Shown: piece after piece, positions 1-7,898 of the stretch
How the letters are laid out: each line of letters opens with the position of its first letter
How positions within the stretch are numbered: position 1 is the first letter of the stretch
NCBI RefSeq assembly: GCF_965224175.1
Contig: NZ_OZ245041.1
Coordinates: 5,084,001-5,148,000, forward strand
Direction of reading: 5' to 3'
Source: Kordia sp965224175
Lineage (GTDB): Bacteria; Bacteroidota; Bacteroidia; Flavobacteriales; Flavobacteriaceae
Length of the DNA stretch: 64,000 nt
Position numbers and translations under genes: made by a program
The notes under the pieces: model-generated
What the model saw: only the letters and a program-made list of their open reading frames with translations
Databases searched by the model: none
Told to the model about the DNA's origin: nothing

Positions 1-830
1 GCTTATGTTCAGGAATTACTTTATTCTCTCAACACGGAGAACATTATATTATTAATAATGTTTTTGATAATAGTTGTCATGGAATATGGTCTGGTACTAA
101 TAGACATGGTAATACAGATAAATTACATATTTACAATAATATCTTTACCAATATCTCTGCAACGGTAGATCAATCTTCAAGAGCAATGACATTCGATACC
201 ACAAATGGAATGGACGTTTATTTGGGAAACAATCTTTTTGACTCGTACAATGGAGACGTAAGAATAAACGGAACAAATTATGTGACAATAAACGATCTCA
301 ACAATCAAACATGGGCAACAAATAATATTACCGGAGCTCCATTATATATAGATGCAAATAATGAAAACTATGATATTTCTCAAAATTCACCCGCCATTGA
401 CAATGGAACACAAACCTATATAGATGGTTCACTAGATGCGTATCAACAGTATATCGATAGATATTCAGGAGATCCCCAATATCCTGGAAACCCCCAAGAT
501 TACTGGCCTGAAGATATTCTTCATAGAAACCGAATTGTCAATGGCGTTGTTGATATAGGAGCGCATGAATACGGAACTACCTTATCGGTTACAGATGATA
601 TTCTAAATCCTAACATCAAGATTTATCCTAATCCAACGGACGATATCATACATATCAATCTTGGAAACGAAAATTTCTTATCAGCAATACTTTATGATGT
701 ATCAGGAAAAAAGATTAAAACAATACATAAGGCAACATTCTCTTTAAAAGAACTAAGTCAAGGTGTTTATATCATTAAAATTTTCACTCAAAGTGGAAAT
801 GTATCTCATAAAAGAATAATTAAGCAATAA
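1..830 (+). CDS. Secreted parallel beta-helix protein with T9SS type A sorting domain (5'-truncated)
   Basis: The reading frame is open from the first codon of the window (phase from base 3), so the gene begins upstream and only its last 276 codons are visible. The N-terminal visible part is rich in Asn/Ile/Gly turns such as IINNVFDNSCHGIW and IYNNIFTN, typical of right-handed parallel beta-helix surface proteins. It continues into DISQNSPAIDNGT and DIGAHEYGT, the motifs that normally close such domains. The last ~75 residues (from IKIYPNPTDD to the final RIIKQ) are a classic T9SS type A C-terminal sorting domain, so the protein should be exported through the outer membrane and surface-anchored or released. 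The substrate is unknown. The family call for the sorting domain is firm, the helix call good. Confidence 0.85.
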   Translation, partial: LCSGITLFSQHGEHYIINNVFDNSCHGIWSGTNRHGNTDKLHIYNNIFTNISATVDQSSRAMTFDTTNGMDVYLGNNLFDSYNGDVRINGTNYVTINDLNNQTWATNNITGAPLYIDANNENYDISQNSPAIDNGTQTYIDGSLDAYQQYIDRYSGDPQYPGNPQDYWPEDILHRNRIVNGVVDIGAHEYGTTLSVTDDILNPNIKIYPNPTDDIIHINLGNENFLSAILYDVSGKKIKTIHKATFSLKELSQGVYIIKIFTQSGNVSHKRIIKQ

Positions 831-977
831 ACTCAGTACCCAATATATTTATATTATTCAACGATACATTCACGTAGAAAGAATAATTCCCTAAAACTTT
901 CATCGTCTATAATAAACGATAAAGTATTTTTCAATTTTTAAAAATCAAATTATAATACATCCTTCTTTCAGAAATTT

Positions 978-1020
978 AAGAGATGGAAAAATTACTACAT
1001 CAATAATTTTTCCATCTCTT
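978..1020 (+). terminator. Rho-independent terminator
   Basis: A perfect 17-bp inverted repeat (arms 978-994 and 1004-1020) with a 9-nt loop lies 148 bp after the beta-helix gene, and a T-rich stretch follows. The remaining 831-1130 sequence is AT-rich and shows no other gene. Confidence 0.75.
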
Positions 1021-1130
1021 ATTTCCTTTTTAACCCTTATTTTTTCCTCTTAGCAAAGGTTTATAGTATATACTTTGCTTGTAAGTGCTTGATTTGTGGA
1101 AGATTTAAAAAACAAATAACTTTTAACAAA

Positions 1131-2723
1131 ATGAAAAAAAATAATACAAAAAGCACGTTCTTTTTTATAGCATTGATGATTTTATTACAAAGTTGCAGCA
1201 GTGATGATGATGCTACTTTAGTTGATCCGCAACCAAATACTTCAACAGTTCAATTAGCAAATAATGCTACATTAGGAAATATTCTAACAGATGCAGAAGG
1301 TAAATCTCTTTATTTCTTCTCTAGAGATACTAAAGATACTTCAGCATGTTTAGGTGGATGTGTAGATGTTTGGCCAATATTTTACGCTGAAAATTTATCA
1401 GCTGGAACGGGATTAAATACAGCCGACTTTGCAACAATTACACGTACAGATGGGCAATTACAAACAACGTACAAAGGTTGGCCATTATATTACTTTGCGA
1501 ATGATAACGCTGCTGGCGATACAAACGGAGAAGATGTAAACAATGTTTGGTATGTAGCCAAACCAGATTATTCACTCATGTACGCACAATCACAATTAGT
1601 AGGTCATGACGGTAATAACTACACAAGTACTTATACACTAGGTGATGAAGCTACAAGCTATATTGTTAGTATAGGAGGAAGAACTATGTATACGTTTATG
1701 AATGACACACGTAACACAAACAATTTTACAAACGCAGATTTTTCAAACAATGGCGTATGGCCAATAGTAGAAATAACATTAGATCAAATACCAAGTATTT
1801 TAAACAATGATGATTTCGGAACAATTGATGTTCACGGTAGAACGCAATTAACGTATAGAGGTTGGCCATTATATTATTTTGGTCAAGACACAGTTAGAGG
1901 TGAAAACAAAGGAATAAGCTTTCCAGCTCCAGGTGTTTGGCCAATTGCGAATGTAAATACTGAAATGGCTCCAATGCCAGATTCTCCGACAGTTCAGTTG
2001 TCAAATGATGCTGCATTAGGAAGTATTCTAACGGATGCAGATGGTAATACACTTTATTTCTTCTCTAGAGATACGAAAGATACTTCAGTATGTTTAGGCG
2101 GATGTTTAAATGCTTGGCCAATATTTTACACAGAAAACGTTTCAGTAGCAACTGGATTAAATACGGCTGATTTTGCAACCATTACACGTACAGATGGGCA
2201 ATTACAAACAACGTACAAAGGATGGCCTTTATACTACTTCGCAAATGATAGCGCTGCTGGCGATACAAACGGAGAAGATGTAAATAGTGTTTGGTATGTA
2301 GCTAAGCCAGATTATTCACTTATGTATGTGCAATCACAATTAGTAGGTCATGATGGTAACAACTACACAAGTACTTATACAGTAGGTGATGAAGCTACAA
2401 GTTATATTGTAGATATAGAAGGGAAAACTATGTATACGTTTATGAACGATACAAACAACACTAACAATTTTACAAACGCAGATTTCTCAAACAATGGCGT
2501 ATGGCCAATAGTAGAAATAACATTAGATCAAATACCAAGTATTTTAAATAATGGCGATTTTGGAACAATCGATGTTCACGGTAGAACCCAATTAACCTAC
2601 AAAGGATGGCCTCTCTATTATTTTGGGCAAGATGCAGCTAGAGGTGACAATAAAGGAATTAGCTTTCCAGCTCCAGGTGTTTGGCCAATTGCGAACGTAA
2701 ATACAACTGCAGCTCCAAATTAG
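1131..2723 (+). CDS. Lipoprotein with four secreted-repeat (COG4315/Lipoprotein_15-type) units
   Basis: I place the start at the ATG of MKKNNTKSTFFF, because it gives a clean lipoprotein signal (hydrophobic ~9-21, then LLQSCSSDDD with the lipidated Cys). A longer in-frame start 14 codons upstream would bury the signal. The mature protein is built of units with the Y-x-[FY]-x-x-D pattern (LYFFSRDTKDTS, MYTFMNDTRNTN), each ending in GGC/GVWPI. This is characteristic of the COG4315 predicted lipoproteins with the secreted repeat of unknown function. Four such units form two tandem halves of 248 residues that are nearly identical. It should be periplasmic or surface-exposed. The role of the family is not established; some members are found near redox or metal genes. 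Confidence 0.85.
   Translation: MKKNNTKSTFFFIALMILLQSCSSDDDATLVDPQPNTSTVQLANNATLGNILTDAEGKSLYFFSRDTKDTSACLGGCVDVWPIFYAENLSAGTGLNTADFATITRTDGQLQTTYKGWPLYYFANDNAAGDTNGEDVNNVWYVAKPDYSLMYAQSQLVGHDGNNYTSTYTLGDEATSYIVSIGGRTMYTFMNDTRNTNNFTNADFSNNGVWPIVEITLDQIPSILNNDDFGTIDVHGRTQLTYRGWPLYYFGQDTVRGENKGISFPAPGVWPIANVNTEMAPMPDSPTVQLSNDAALGSILTDADGNTLYFFSRDTKDTSVCLGGCLNAWPIFYTENVSVATGLNTADFATITRTDGQLQTTYKGWPLYYFANDSAAGDTNGEDVNSVWYVAKPDYSLMYVQSQLVGHDGNNYTSTYTVGDEATSYIVDIEGKTMYTFMNDTNNTNNFTNADFSNNGVWPIVEITLDQIPSILNNGDFGTIDVHGRTQLTYKGWPLYYFGQDAARGDNKGISFPAPGVWPIANVNTTAAPN
1245..2706 (+). repeat. Tandem intragenic duplication, 744-bp unit
   Basis: Bases 1245-1962 and 1989-2706 are direct copies offset by exactly 744 bp (248 codons) within the lipoprotein gene. 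Long stretches are identical at DNA level, for example the segments around 1430-1490 and 2174-2234. The similarity includes third codon positions, which points to a recent duplication or ongoing gene conversion. Confidence 0.9.
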
Positions 2724-2782
2724 ATTCGTAGTTTTAATTTTAGGATAAAATTACTTATTCCCAAATTTTCTAAAACCTCATT

Positions 2783-2818
2783 AAAGCACTGAAATCGTAT
2801 GATGAACAGTGCTTTTTT
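2783..2818 (+). terminator. Rho-independent terminator
   Basis: Arms AAAGCACTG (2783-2791) and CAGTGCTTT (2807-2815) enclose a 15-nt loop and run into a T tract, 60 bp after the lipoprotein stop. Confidence 0.8.
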
Positions 2819-2909
2819 GTGTTAAAAATCTTCTTTGATAGTTCTTAATCCTTTTAATAGATATACAATATTCAGTTATATTTGTTTAGAAAAAACAACG
2901 AATCACTAG

Positions 2910-3809
2910 ATGATGAACATACGATTATGTACCTATATAGTATTAATTGCTACTTTTTTTGCTTGTGGCGATAAAAAAGAAGTATCAAAAACATCTTCAA
3001 ATACGATCGAAGCGACTCAGAAAGATAGTACTATTGAGATTACTAAAAGTTCAACGTTAGAAGAAAAAATTGCTGCAATCAAATCTAACTTTTTAATGAT
3101 TGAAAAACAGCTTTCTTCTTTAGAAAAAAAAGAAGTAGAAGAATTTGTTGGCGGAGGTGTTACAAAAAGAGAAGGGTATTTTAAAGATGGAGTTCCTAAA
3201 AAGCTAGCATATGGAAATTATGGAGAACATGGTTCTGAAGTACACACTTTCTATTTTAATAATAACGAATTATTTTTTGTATTAGAAGAAGAGTATAGTG
3301 AAGCTTCTATGCAAGGACCGTTTACAAAGAAAGATATTCGCTATTACATTCATGATGGTCAATTAATTCGTGTATTAGAAAAAGAAAAAACAGTCAAATC
3401 TGGAGAAATAGATACATCTGATGCTCAAAATGTAGATGTAACCGATCAATGGAAATCAAAACCCAATGTAGTTTCGGAATTGGAAAACATTTTTCATCAA
3501 GAAAGCGCATCTTTGACTGAAGCAAAAACTATTGGATTGAATGCAGAACGTTGGATTAGTACTGACGATGCAAATGCTGGAATAGAAATTAAAAACGGAC
3601 GATTTTATATGTTTCATAAAATAGCCGATAAAATTGTGACAACTGCATATGATTACGAACTTGATGAAAAAGACGGAATTGAATATTTAACACTAAAAAA
3701 TGACAATGGCGATAAAATCATTTATGGATTACTCGAATATTCTGATGAAAGCATGGTACTAAGTTATTTAGATCGTGGAAGTACATTAACTTACAAAAAA
3801 GAAAAGTAA
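2910..3809 (+). CDS. Hypothetical lipoprotein
   Basis: This encodes 299 residues with an N-terminal lipoprotein signal (MMNIRLCTYIVLIATFFACG, Cys 19 as lipid attachment). The second ATG at 2913 is an equally possible start. Residues ~50-150 contain REGYFKDGVPKKLAYGNYGE and a following TFYFNNNELFFVLEEE, resembling the toxin/MORN-like repeat lipoproteins common in flavobacteria. Residues ~205-299 look like a lipocalin-type C-terminal beta domain (RWISTDDANAGIEIKNGRFY). There are no catalytic motifs. The DUF1905 gene starts 5 bp after the stop and is probably cotranscribed. The function is not recognised. Confidence 0.7.
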   Translation: MMNIRLCTYIVLIATFFACGDKKEVSKTSSNTIEATQKDSTIEITKSSTLEEKIAAIKSNFLMIEKQLSSLEKKEVEEFVGGGVTKREGYFKDGVPKKLAYGNYGEHGSEVHTFYFNNNELFFVLEEEYSEASMQGPFTKKDIRYYIHDGQLIRVLEKEKTVKSGEIDTSDAQNVDVTDQWKSKPNVVSELENIFHQESASLTEAKTIGLNAERWISTDDANAGIEIKNGRFYMFHKIADKIVTTAYDYELDEKDGIEYLTLKNDNGDKIIYGLLEYSDESMVLSYLDRGSTLTYKKEK

Positions 3810-3814
3810 CACTT

Positions 3815-4285
3815 ATGGTACATGAAGGAACAGGACCTTTATTAAAGAGTGGTAGTTATTATCATTTAGAAGTTTCAGCCGATATCGTAAATCAGTTTGA
3901 AAAGAAACGTGCTACACGCTTAATTTGTACAATTGATGATAAAGTTACGTTACAATGTGGTTTAAATCATTTAGGAAACGGAAATTTCTATATAATGCTC
4001 GCCAAGCGATACATAAAGCAATTGGATAAAGAAGCAGGTGAAACGATTTCGTATCGTATTACACAAGATCCAAATCCATTAGGCGTAGAAATTCCAGAAG
4101 TTTTAGAAGTATTCTTAGCACAAGATATTGATGGGAAAGCTATTTTTGATAAACTGACTGATGGAAGAAAACGCACACTAATTTTTAGTGTATTGCGTAT
4201 TAAAAATGTTGATAAACAAGTAGAAACAATTATGAAATTCCTACAAGCAGAACATGAAAAGATGCGTAAAAAAAGTGGTTGGTAA
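3815..4285 (+). CDS. DUF1905 domain-containing protein
   Basis: A 156-residue protein that matches the DUF1905/YdeI-associated family. The N-terminal half is a small beta-barrel (YHLEVSADIVNQF, TRLICTIDD, LNHLGNGNFYIMLAKRYIKQ). The C-terminal half has the helical IPEVLEVFLAQDIDGKAIFD and the DGRKRTLIFSVLRIKN segment that is typical of proteins with a bacteriocin-protection YdeI-like tail. It is cytosolic with no signal peptide. It lies 5 bp downstream of the lipoprotein gene and converges on the TetR gene with a 2-bp gap. Its biochemical role is unknown; the family assignment is by motif only. Confidence 0.75.
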   Translation: MVHEGTGPLLKSGSYYHLEVSADIVNQFEKKRATRLICTIDDKVTLQCGLNHLGNGNFYIMLAKRYIKQLDKEAGETISYRITQDPNPLGVEIPEVLEVFLAQDIDGKAIFDKLTDGRKRTLIFSVLRIKNVDKQVETIMKFLQAEHEKMRKKSGW

Positions 4286-4287
4286 AT

Positions 4288-4869
4288 TTAATCTAACAGC
4301 AACAATATAGTATCAACCGAAGCTAGTAAATCTTCCTCATTAGCATCAGCTTTAGATACTACTTTAATTCCATTGTAAAATGTATGTAGAAGTGAAGCCA
4401 AATTTCTACTATTCTTTTCTGCTGAAATTTCTCCAGAGTCAATTCCTGATTGTAAAAAATCTTGAAAAATTCCTATCATAAAAGCTTTATTTTCTTTTAC
4501 GACGCTTAGCATTTCGTCATCATTGGGAACAAGCTCCATAGTAGCATTTATGACAAAACAACCTCTGTGTTCTGTGTCGCAAACAGCTTCTGAAATGCCA
4601 TGCTGAAACAATCTTCTAAATCCTTCTTTCACAGTTTTCTGACTTTCCAGAAAAGCTTGCAATTGTTTTCTATTTACAGTTCTGTAGTGTTCAAAAGCTT
4701 TGTTAAAAAGTTCTTTCTTTCCGCCATACGTATCATAAATACTTGCACGATTGATACCTAAATAATTGACCAAATCTTGCATAGAAGTAGCGTGAAAACC
4801 ATTTCGCCAAAAAAGGCACATCGCCTTATTCAGTGTTTCTTCTTCATTAAATTTTTTAACTCTCGGCAT
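4288..4869 (-). CDS. TetR/AcrR family transcriptional regulator
   Basis: A 193-residue one-component repressor. Residues ~8-55 hold the TetR helix-turn-helix (NEEETLNKAMCLFWRNGFHA, then TSMQDLVNYLGINRASIYDT). The rest is an all-helical ligand and dimerisation domain with the CVINATMEL region seen in AcuR/YcfQ-like regulators. A 28-bp symmetric site lies 12 bp upstream of its start and would suit autorepression. The nearest plausible target is the SDR gene at 5918-6673, whose promoter carries two GAACGATCATTC sites. Regulators of this subfamily often control oxidoreductases and sense electrophiles, but the ligand here is unknown. Confidence 0.9.
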   Translation of the reverse strand: MPRVKKFNEEETLNKAMCLFWRNGFHATSMQDLVNYLGINRASIYDTYGGKKELFNKAFEHYRTVNRKQLQAFLESQKTVKEGFRRLFQHGISEAVCDTEHRGCFVINATMELVPNDDEMLSVVKENKAFMIGIFQDFLQSGIDSGEISAEKNSRNLASLLHTFYNGIKVVSKADANEEDLLASVDTILLLLD

Positions 4870-4881
4870 AAAAATAAGAAT

Positions 4882-4909
4882 TGTAGAGACCGTAAAAACA
4901 GTCGCTACA
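4882..4909. promoter_or_regulatory. Symmetric operator upstream of the TetR gene
   Basis: TGTAGAGACCG and CAGTCGCTACA are inverted copies (9 of 11 positions) separated by 6 bp, directly in front of the TetR start. Position and symmetry fit an autoregulatory TetR operator; an RNA hairpin is the alternative. Confidence 0.45.
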
Positions 4910-4939
4910 AAAATACATATATTCTTTGTATGTTTTTAA

Positions 4940-5788
4940 TTAGTTTGAAAGCTCAATGTTAAGAGCAATATTTTTATTCTTTTTTGCAATCTTTTTTATT
5001 TTTTTTGGCGGAATCCATTTTCCTCCATAACTCAACCAAGTATTTTTTTCTTTACTTCGTTTTTCCATGCCAATTCCTGGTTCTATAACATTAGTCATAT
5101 GCTTGGAATTGAATATGTTTTGTTTTAGGTTTAAACGATCAACTACAATAAAAAGCCCATTTTCAGGAAAGAGTAGCTTTTTATCACTCAAATCAATTGT
5201 AATTTCATTTTTCCCACTTTTTGTTTCTAAAATAATATAAGAACTCAAATGTTTGTCTGTTGGATTTCCATCTTTATCAGCTTCAATTAAATGCATTCTA
5301 AATTTTACATTTTCTAAAGTAGATACAGTAACTAAAGATACTTTCTTAACAAAAGTATTTTGCTTGTATTCTTTTTTATGTTCATAAAATCGAGCAAATG
5401 AATAATGTCCGTTGAGATAAAACATATTAATATCATTATAATCTTCATATGAATTCAACGATATAATTTGGGGATTTTTAATCTTAGTAATCACAACCGC
5501 GTCTAACTGAATATCTTGAGGATTTAGTTTGATATTGTTTATTTTCTTAGCGGGCAATTCTACTTTTTCATATCCTAAATAAGAAATTAATAATGTATCT
5601 CCGACCTTTCCTTTCTCAATTTCAAAATTTCCATCTATATCTGTAGTACTTCCTTTTAACGTATTTTTTACCCAAACATTTGCGAATACTACGGGAACGC
5701 CTGTTTTGCTATCAGTTAAATTACCTGATATTTGACCAAAGCATAAATTTGAAATAAGAACGATTAAAATAAATTGTATTTTTTTCAT
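4940..5788 (-). CDS. Carboxypeptidase-like regulatory-domain protein
   Basis: This 282-residue protein has a signal peptide (MKKIQFILIVLISNLCFGQ) followed by a CarboxypepD_reg/prealbumin-like beta-sandwich at ~20-95 (GNLTDSKTGVPVVFANVWVK, then TDIDGNFEIEKGKVGDTLLI). That domain is the one found at the N-terminus of many Bacteroidota outer-membrane proteins. There is no TonB-dependent barrel. The remaining ~180 residues, including LYPENGLFIVVDRLNLK-like and KNTWLSYGGKWIPPKK segments, match the stand-alone flavobacterial proteins annotated as carboxypeptidase-like. It is probably periplasmic or outer-membrane associated. The function is not known. Confidence 0.8.
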   Translation of the reverse strand: MKKIQFILIVLISNLCFGQISGNLTDSKTGVPVVFANVWVKNTLKGSTTDIDGNFEIEKGKVGDTLLISYLGYEKVELPAKKINNIKLNPQDIQLDAVVITKIKNPQIISLNSYEDYNDINMFYLNGHYSFARFYEHKKEYKQNTFVKKVSLVTVSTLENVKFRMHLIEADKDGNPTDKHLSSYIILETKSGKNEITIDLSDKKLLFPENGLFIVVDRLNLKQNIFNSKHMTNVIEPGIGMEKRSKEKNTWLSYGGKWIPPKKIKKIAKKNKNIALNIELSN

Positions 5789-5861
5789 AAGTATAAAAAA
5801 CGTAGTAAATGTAAATTTATTTTAAAATTCTATTTCTTCTATAATTTACCTCTATGCATTG

Positions 5862-5898
5862 AAAAACTATTTCCTTTGAAGTAATCAAAGGAAATAGT
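5862..5898 (-). terminator. Rho-independent terminator for the SDR gene
   Basis: A perfect 14-bp stem (5866-5879 with 5885-5898) and 5-nt loop. Read on the minus strand it is followed by a T run, 20 bp beyond the SDR stop. Confidence 0.75.
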
Positions 5899-5917
5899 CA
5901 ATAAAGTATATCAAATA

Positions 5918-6673
5918 CTAACTTAATAAAGGATTTACATTCATTCCTCCATCAACATTGTATTCACTTCCTGTAATAAATGATGCTTCATCAGAGGCTA
6001 AAAATGCAACTAAATTGGCAACATCTTCTGGTTGTCCATATCGTTTTAATGGAATACGTTGTTTCATAGCTTCGGCTAAACCATTTAGTTGTTCTTCAGG
6101 TAATCCTGTTTTTTCAAAAATTGGAGTTTCAACTGGACCAGGATTTACAGCATTCACACGAATTTTTCTTGGAGCTAATTCTGTAGCTGCAGTTCTAGTA
6201 TATGAATTTAACGCTGCTTTCGTTGCTGCATAAATAGCAGTGTTTGGCATTCCTGTATATGCATTAATAGAAGATAAATTAATAATAGAAGCTCCGTCAT
6301 TTAAAATTGGTAAAAACTTTTCTGTGGTAAATACAGCACCTTTAAAATTAATTCCAAACTGAGTATCATATACTTCTTCTGTAATTTGACCAACTGGCGC
6401 AGGCGTAAAAATTCCGGCATTTACAAATAAAACATCTACATTTCCATGCGAACTTTTTACTTGATCTACTAAATTATCAATCGCGTCAAGAGAAGTTACA
6501 TCGGCAACAATTCCCGTAACACCTAACTCATTTGCTGCTTTCTCTACACGTTCTTGTGATCTACCAGTAATAACAACATGCGCACCTTTTTCTTTTAATT
6601 TTGCCGCAGAAGCGTATCCAATTCCACTATTTCCTCCTGTAACGACAGCTACTTTTCCTTGTAATGTATTCAT
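5918..6673 (-). CDS. SDR family NAD(P)-dependent oxidoreductase
   Basis: A 251-residue classical short-chain dehydrogenase/reductase. It shows the Rossmann motif TGGNSGIGYA at ~12-21, DV at ~59, the NAG motif (LFVNAGIF, ~86), the catalytic Ser of IINLSSINAY (~132), and YAATK (~148-152) supplying Tyr and Lys. It ends with the usual TGSEYNVDGG C-terminal segment. It is cytosolic and reduces or oxidises a carbonyl/alcohol substrate that cannot be named from sequence. It is transcribed divergently from the membrane-protein gene at 6813, across a region with two copies of a near-palindromic 12-mer, so it is probably induced by a TetR ligand such as an aldehyde or quinone. Confidence 0.92.
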   Translation of the reverse strand: MNTLQGKVAVVTGGNSGIGYASAAKLKEKGAHVVITGRSQERVEKAANELGVTGIVADVTSLDAIDNLVDQVKSSHGNVDVLFVNAGIFTPAPVGQITEEVYDTQFGINFKGAVFTTEKFLPILNDGASIINLSSINAYTGMPNTAIYAATKAALNSYTRTAATELAPRKIRVNAVNPGPVETPIFEKTGLPEEQLNGLAEAMKQRIPLKRYGQPEDVANLVAFLASDEASFITGSEYNVDGGMNVNPLLS

Positions 6674-6704
6674 TTTTTTGTTTTTCTATTTAAAAATTTA
6701 TTTT

Positions 6705-6752
6705 GGAACGATCATTCTGATACAAAAGTATAAATAATAGAACGATCATTCC
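6705..6752. promoter_or_regulatory. Paired TetR-type operators between divergent genes
   Basis: GAACGATCATTC occurs twice (6706-6717 and 6740-6751). Each copy is an imperfect palindrome centred on GATC with 5 of 6 pairs matched, and the pair sits in the 139-bp gap between the SDR gene and the divergent gene at 6813. The spacing of 34 bp centre to centre would place one copy at each promoter. The TetR protein encoded at 4288-4869 is the obvious candidate, although the site in front of its own gene has a different sequence. Confidence 0.6.
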
Positions 6753-6812
6753 AAATAAAAAATGAATTATTTTTTGATACATTTGAAAAGCAAATCGTAT
6801 TTACATAAAATC

Positions 6813-7310
6813 ATGGAAAATAAACTACAACACATAACGCCAAATCAGTTTGTAAAAACGCTTACAATCATACATCTAGCCTTAGTTGTTGGTGTGGTAA
6901 TTTTTACGTGTGTGACTTTGTTTTTGAATAAAGATGCGATGAATTTTGAATTTTCTGGAGAAGATAGCTTTCTGCTAATATATCCCGTTATTGCTATCGG
7001 TGGAGTTTCCATGAGTCAATTACTTTTTAAGAAAATGCTAGCGGTTGCAAAACAAAAAACAGACTTAATAGCTATGTTAGGTCAGTATCAAACGGCTTCA
7101 CTTATAAAATATGTTCTAATAGAAGGACCAGCGATGATAGGAACTGTTTTTTTCTTATTAACCAATAATGCAGCATTTATCGCTATTGCAGGATTATTGA
7201 TCGCTTTTTTAGTACTACAAAGACCCACAAAAACTAAAATTGAAAGTGATTTAGCGTTACGTGGTGAACTTCGTAATCAGTTTCAACGTTATGATGAGGT
7301 CATTGAATAA
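6813..7310 (+). CDS. Four-helix integral membrane protein
   Basis: I use the internal ATG of MENKLQHITPNQF, since the 17 codons before it overlap the operator/promoter region and look non-coding. The resulting 165 residues contain four hydrophobic segments (~15-37 LTIIHLALVVGVVIFTC, ~48-68, ~104-122, ~124-138). The short C-terminus is charged (RGELRNQFQRYDEVIE). It resembles uncharacterised flavobacterial membrane proteins. It is divergent from the SDR gene over the shared operators, and the MepB gene follows after 15 bp, so it probably heads a small operon. No function is recognised. Confidence 0.65.
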   Translation: MENKLQHITPNQFVKTLTIIHLALVVGVVIFTCVTLFLNKDAMNFEFSGEDSFLLIYPVIAIGGVSMSQLLFKKMLAVAKQKTDLIAMLGQYQTASLIKYVLIEGPAMIGTVFFLLTNNAAFIAIAGLLIAFLVLQRPTKTKIESDLALRGELRNQFQRYDEVIE

Positions 7311-7325
7311 ATTTACAATATTGAT

Positions 7326-7835
7326 ATGATCCAACTACCTCATTGTATTTCCAGCGTCAAAGAAAAACTATACGATGCCAATAGTTTTGAGTTCTCTAAT
7401 CTGTACTTATCTACTGAAAGTACTGAATATGAAGCGTGTTCGTTTCATTTAGGAGAAGTAAAGATTATCTGTAGAACGGCAAAAATTACACCTAAAAAAA
7501 TTGGTCAATTTGTAACGGTTTGGAAACGAAATTCAGATCACATTACAACGCCTTTTCACGAAACAGATGATTTTGATTTTATTGTGATTAATGTTCAGAA
7601 AGAGACACAATTGGGACAATTTGTCTTCCCGAAATCAGTATTAATTCAAAAACGAATTGTCGCCACAGATTTGAAAGATGGCAAACGAGGAATTCGCGTA
7701 TATCCATCTTGGGATACACCAACAAGTAAACAAGCAATCAAAACACAAGCTTGGCAATTGGATTATTTTTTACCAATCAACTCTACTACAAATAATGTAG
7801 AGACGATCAAGCGTTTATACTGTAAAGATTTTTAA
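7326..7835 (+). CDS. MepB family protein
   Basis: 169 residues that match the MepB family along their whole length. Diagnostic segments are EYEACSFHLGEVKIICRTAK, ITPKKIGQFVTVWKR and FDFIVINV, then LGQFVFPKSVLIQKRI and the GKRGIRVYPSWDTPTSKQAI tail. The fold has been likened to restriction-endonuclease-like proteins. The name comes from the staphylococcal mepRAB operon, where the role of MepB is undefined. Here it lies downstream of a TetR-type operator region and upstream of a DUF418 membrane protein, which recalls a regulator/efflux context, though no MepA transporter is present. Confidence 0.85.
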   Translation: MIQLPHCISSVKEKLYDANSFEFSNLYLSTESTEYEACSFHLGEVKIICRTAKITPKKIGQFVTVWKRNSDHITTPFHETDDFDFIVINVQKETQLGQFVFPKSVLIQKRIVATDLKDGKRGIRVYPSWDTPTSKQAIKTQAWQLDYFLPINSTTNNVETIKRLYCKDF

Positions 7836-7898
7836 ATTCATGCAACCTTTTTGATCTTTTCTTGTCTTTTGAAATACATCAATCAAAAAACAAAGGTC

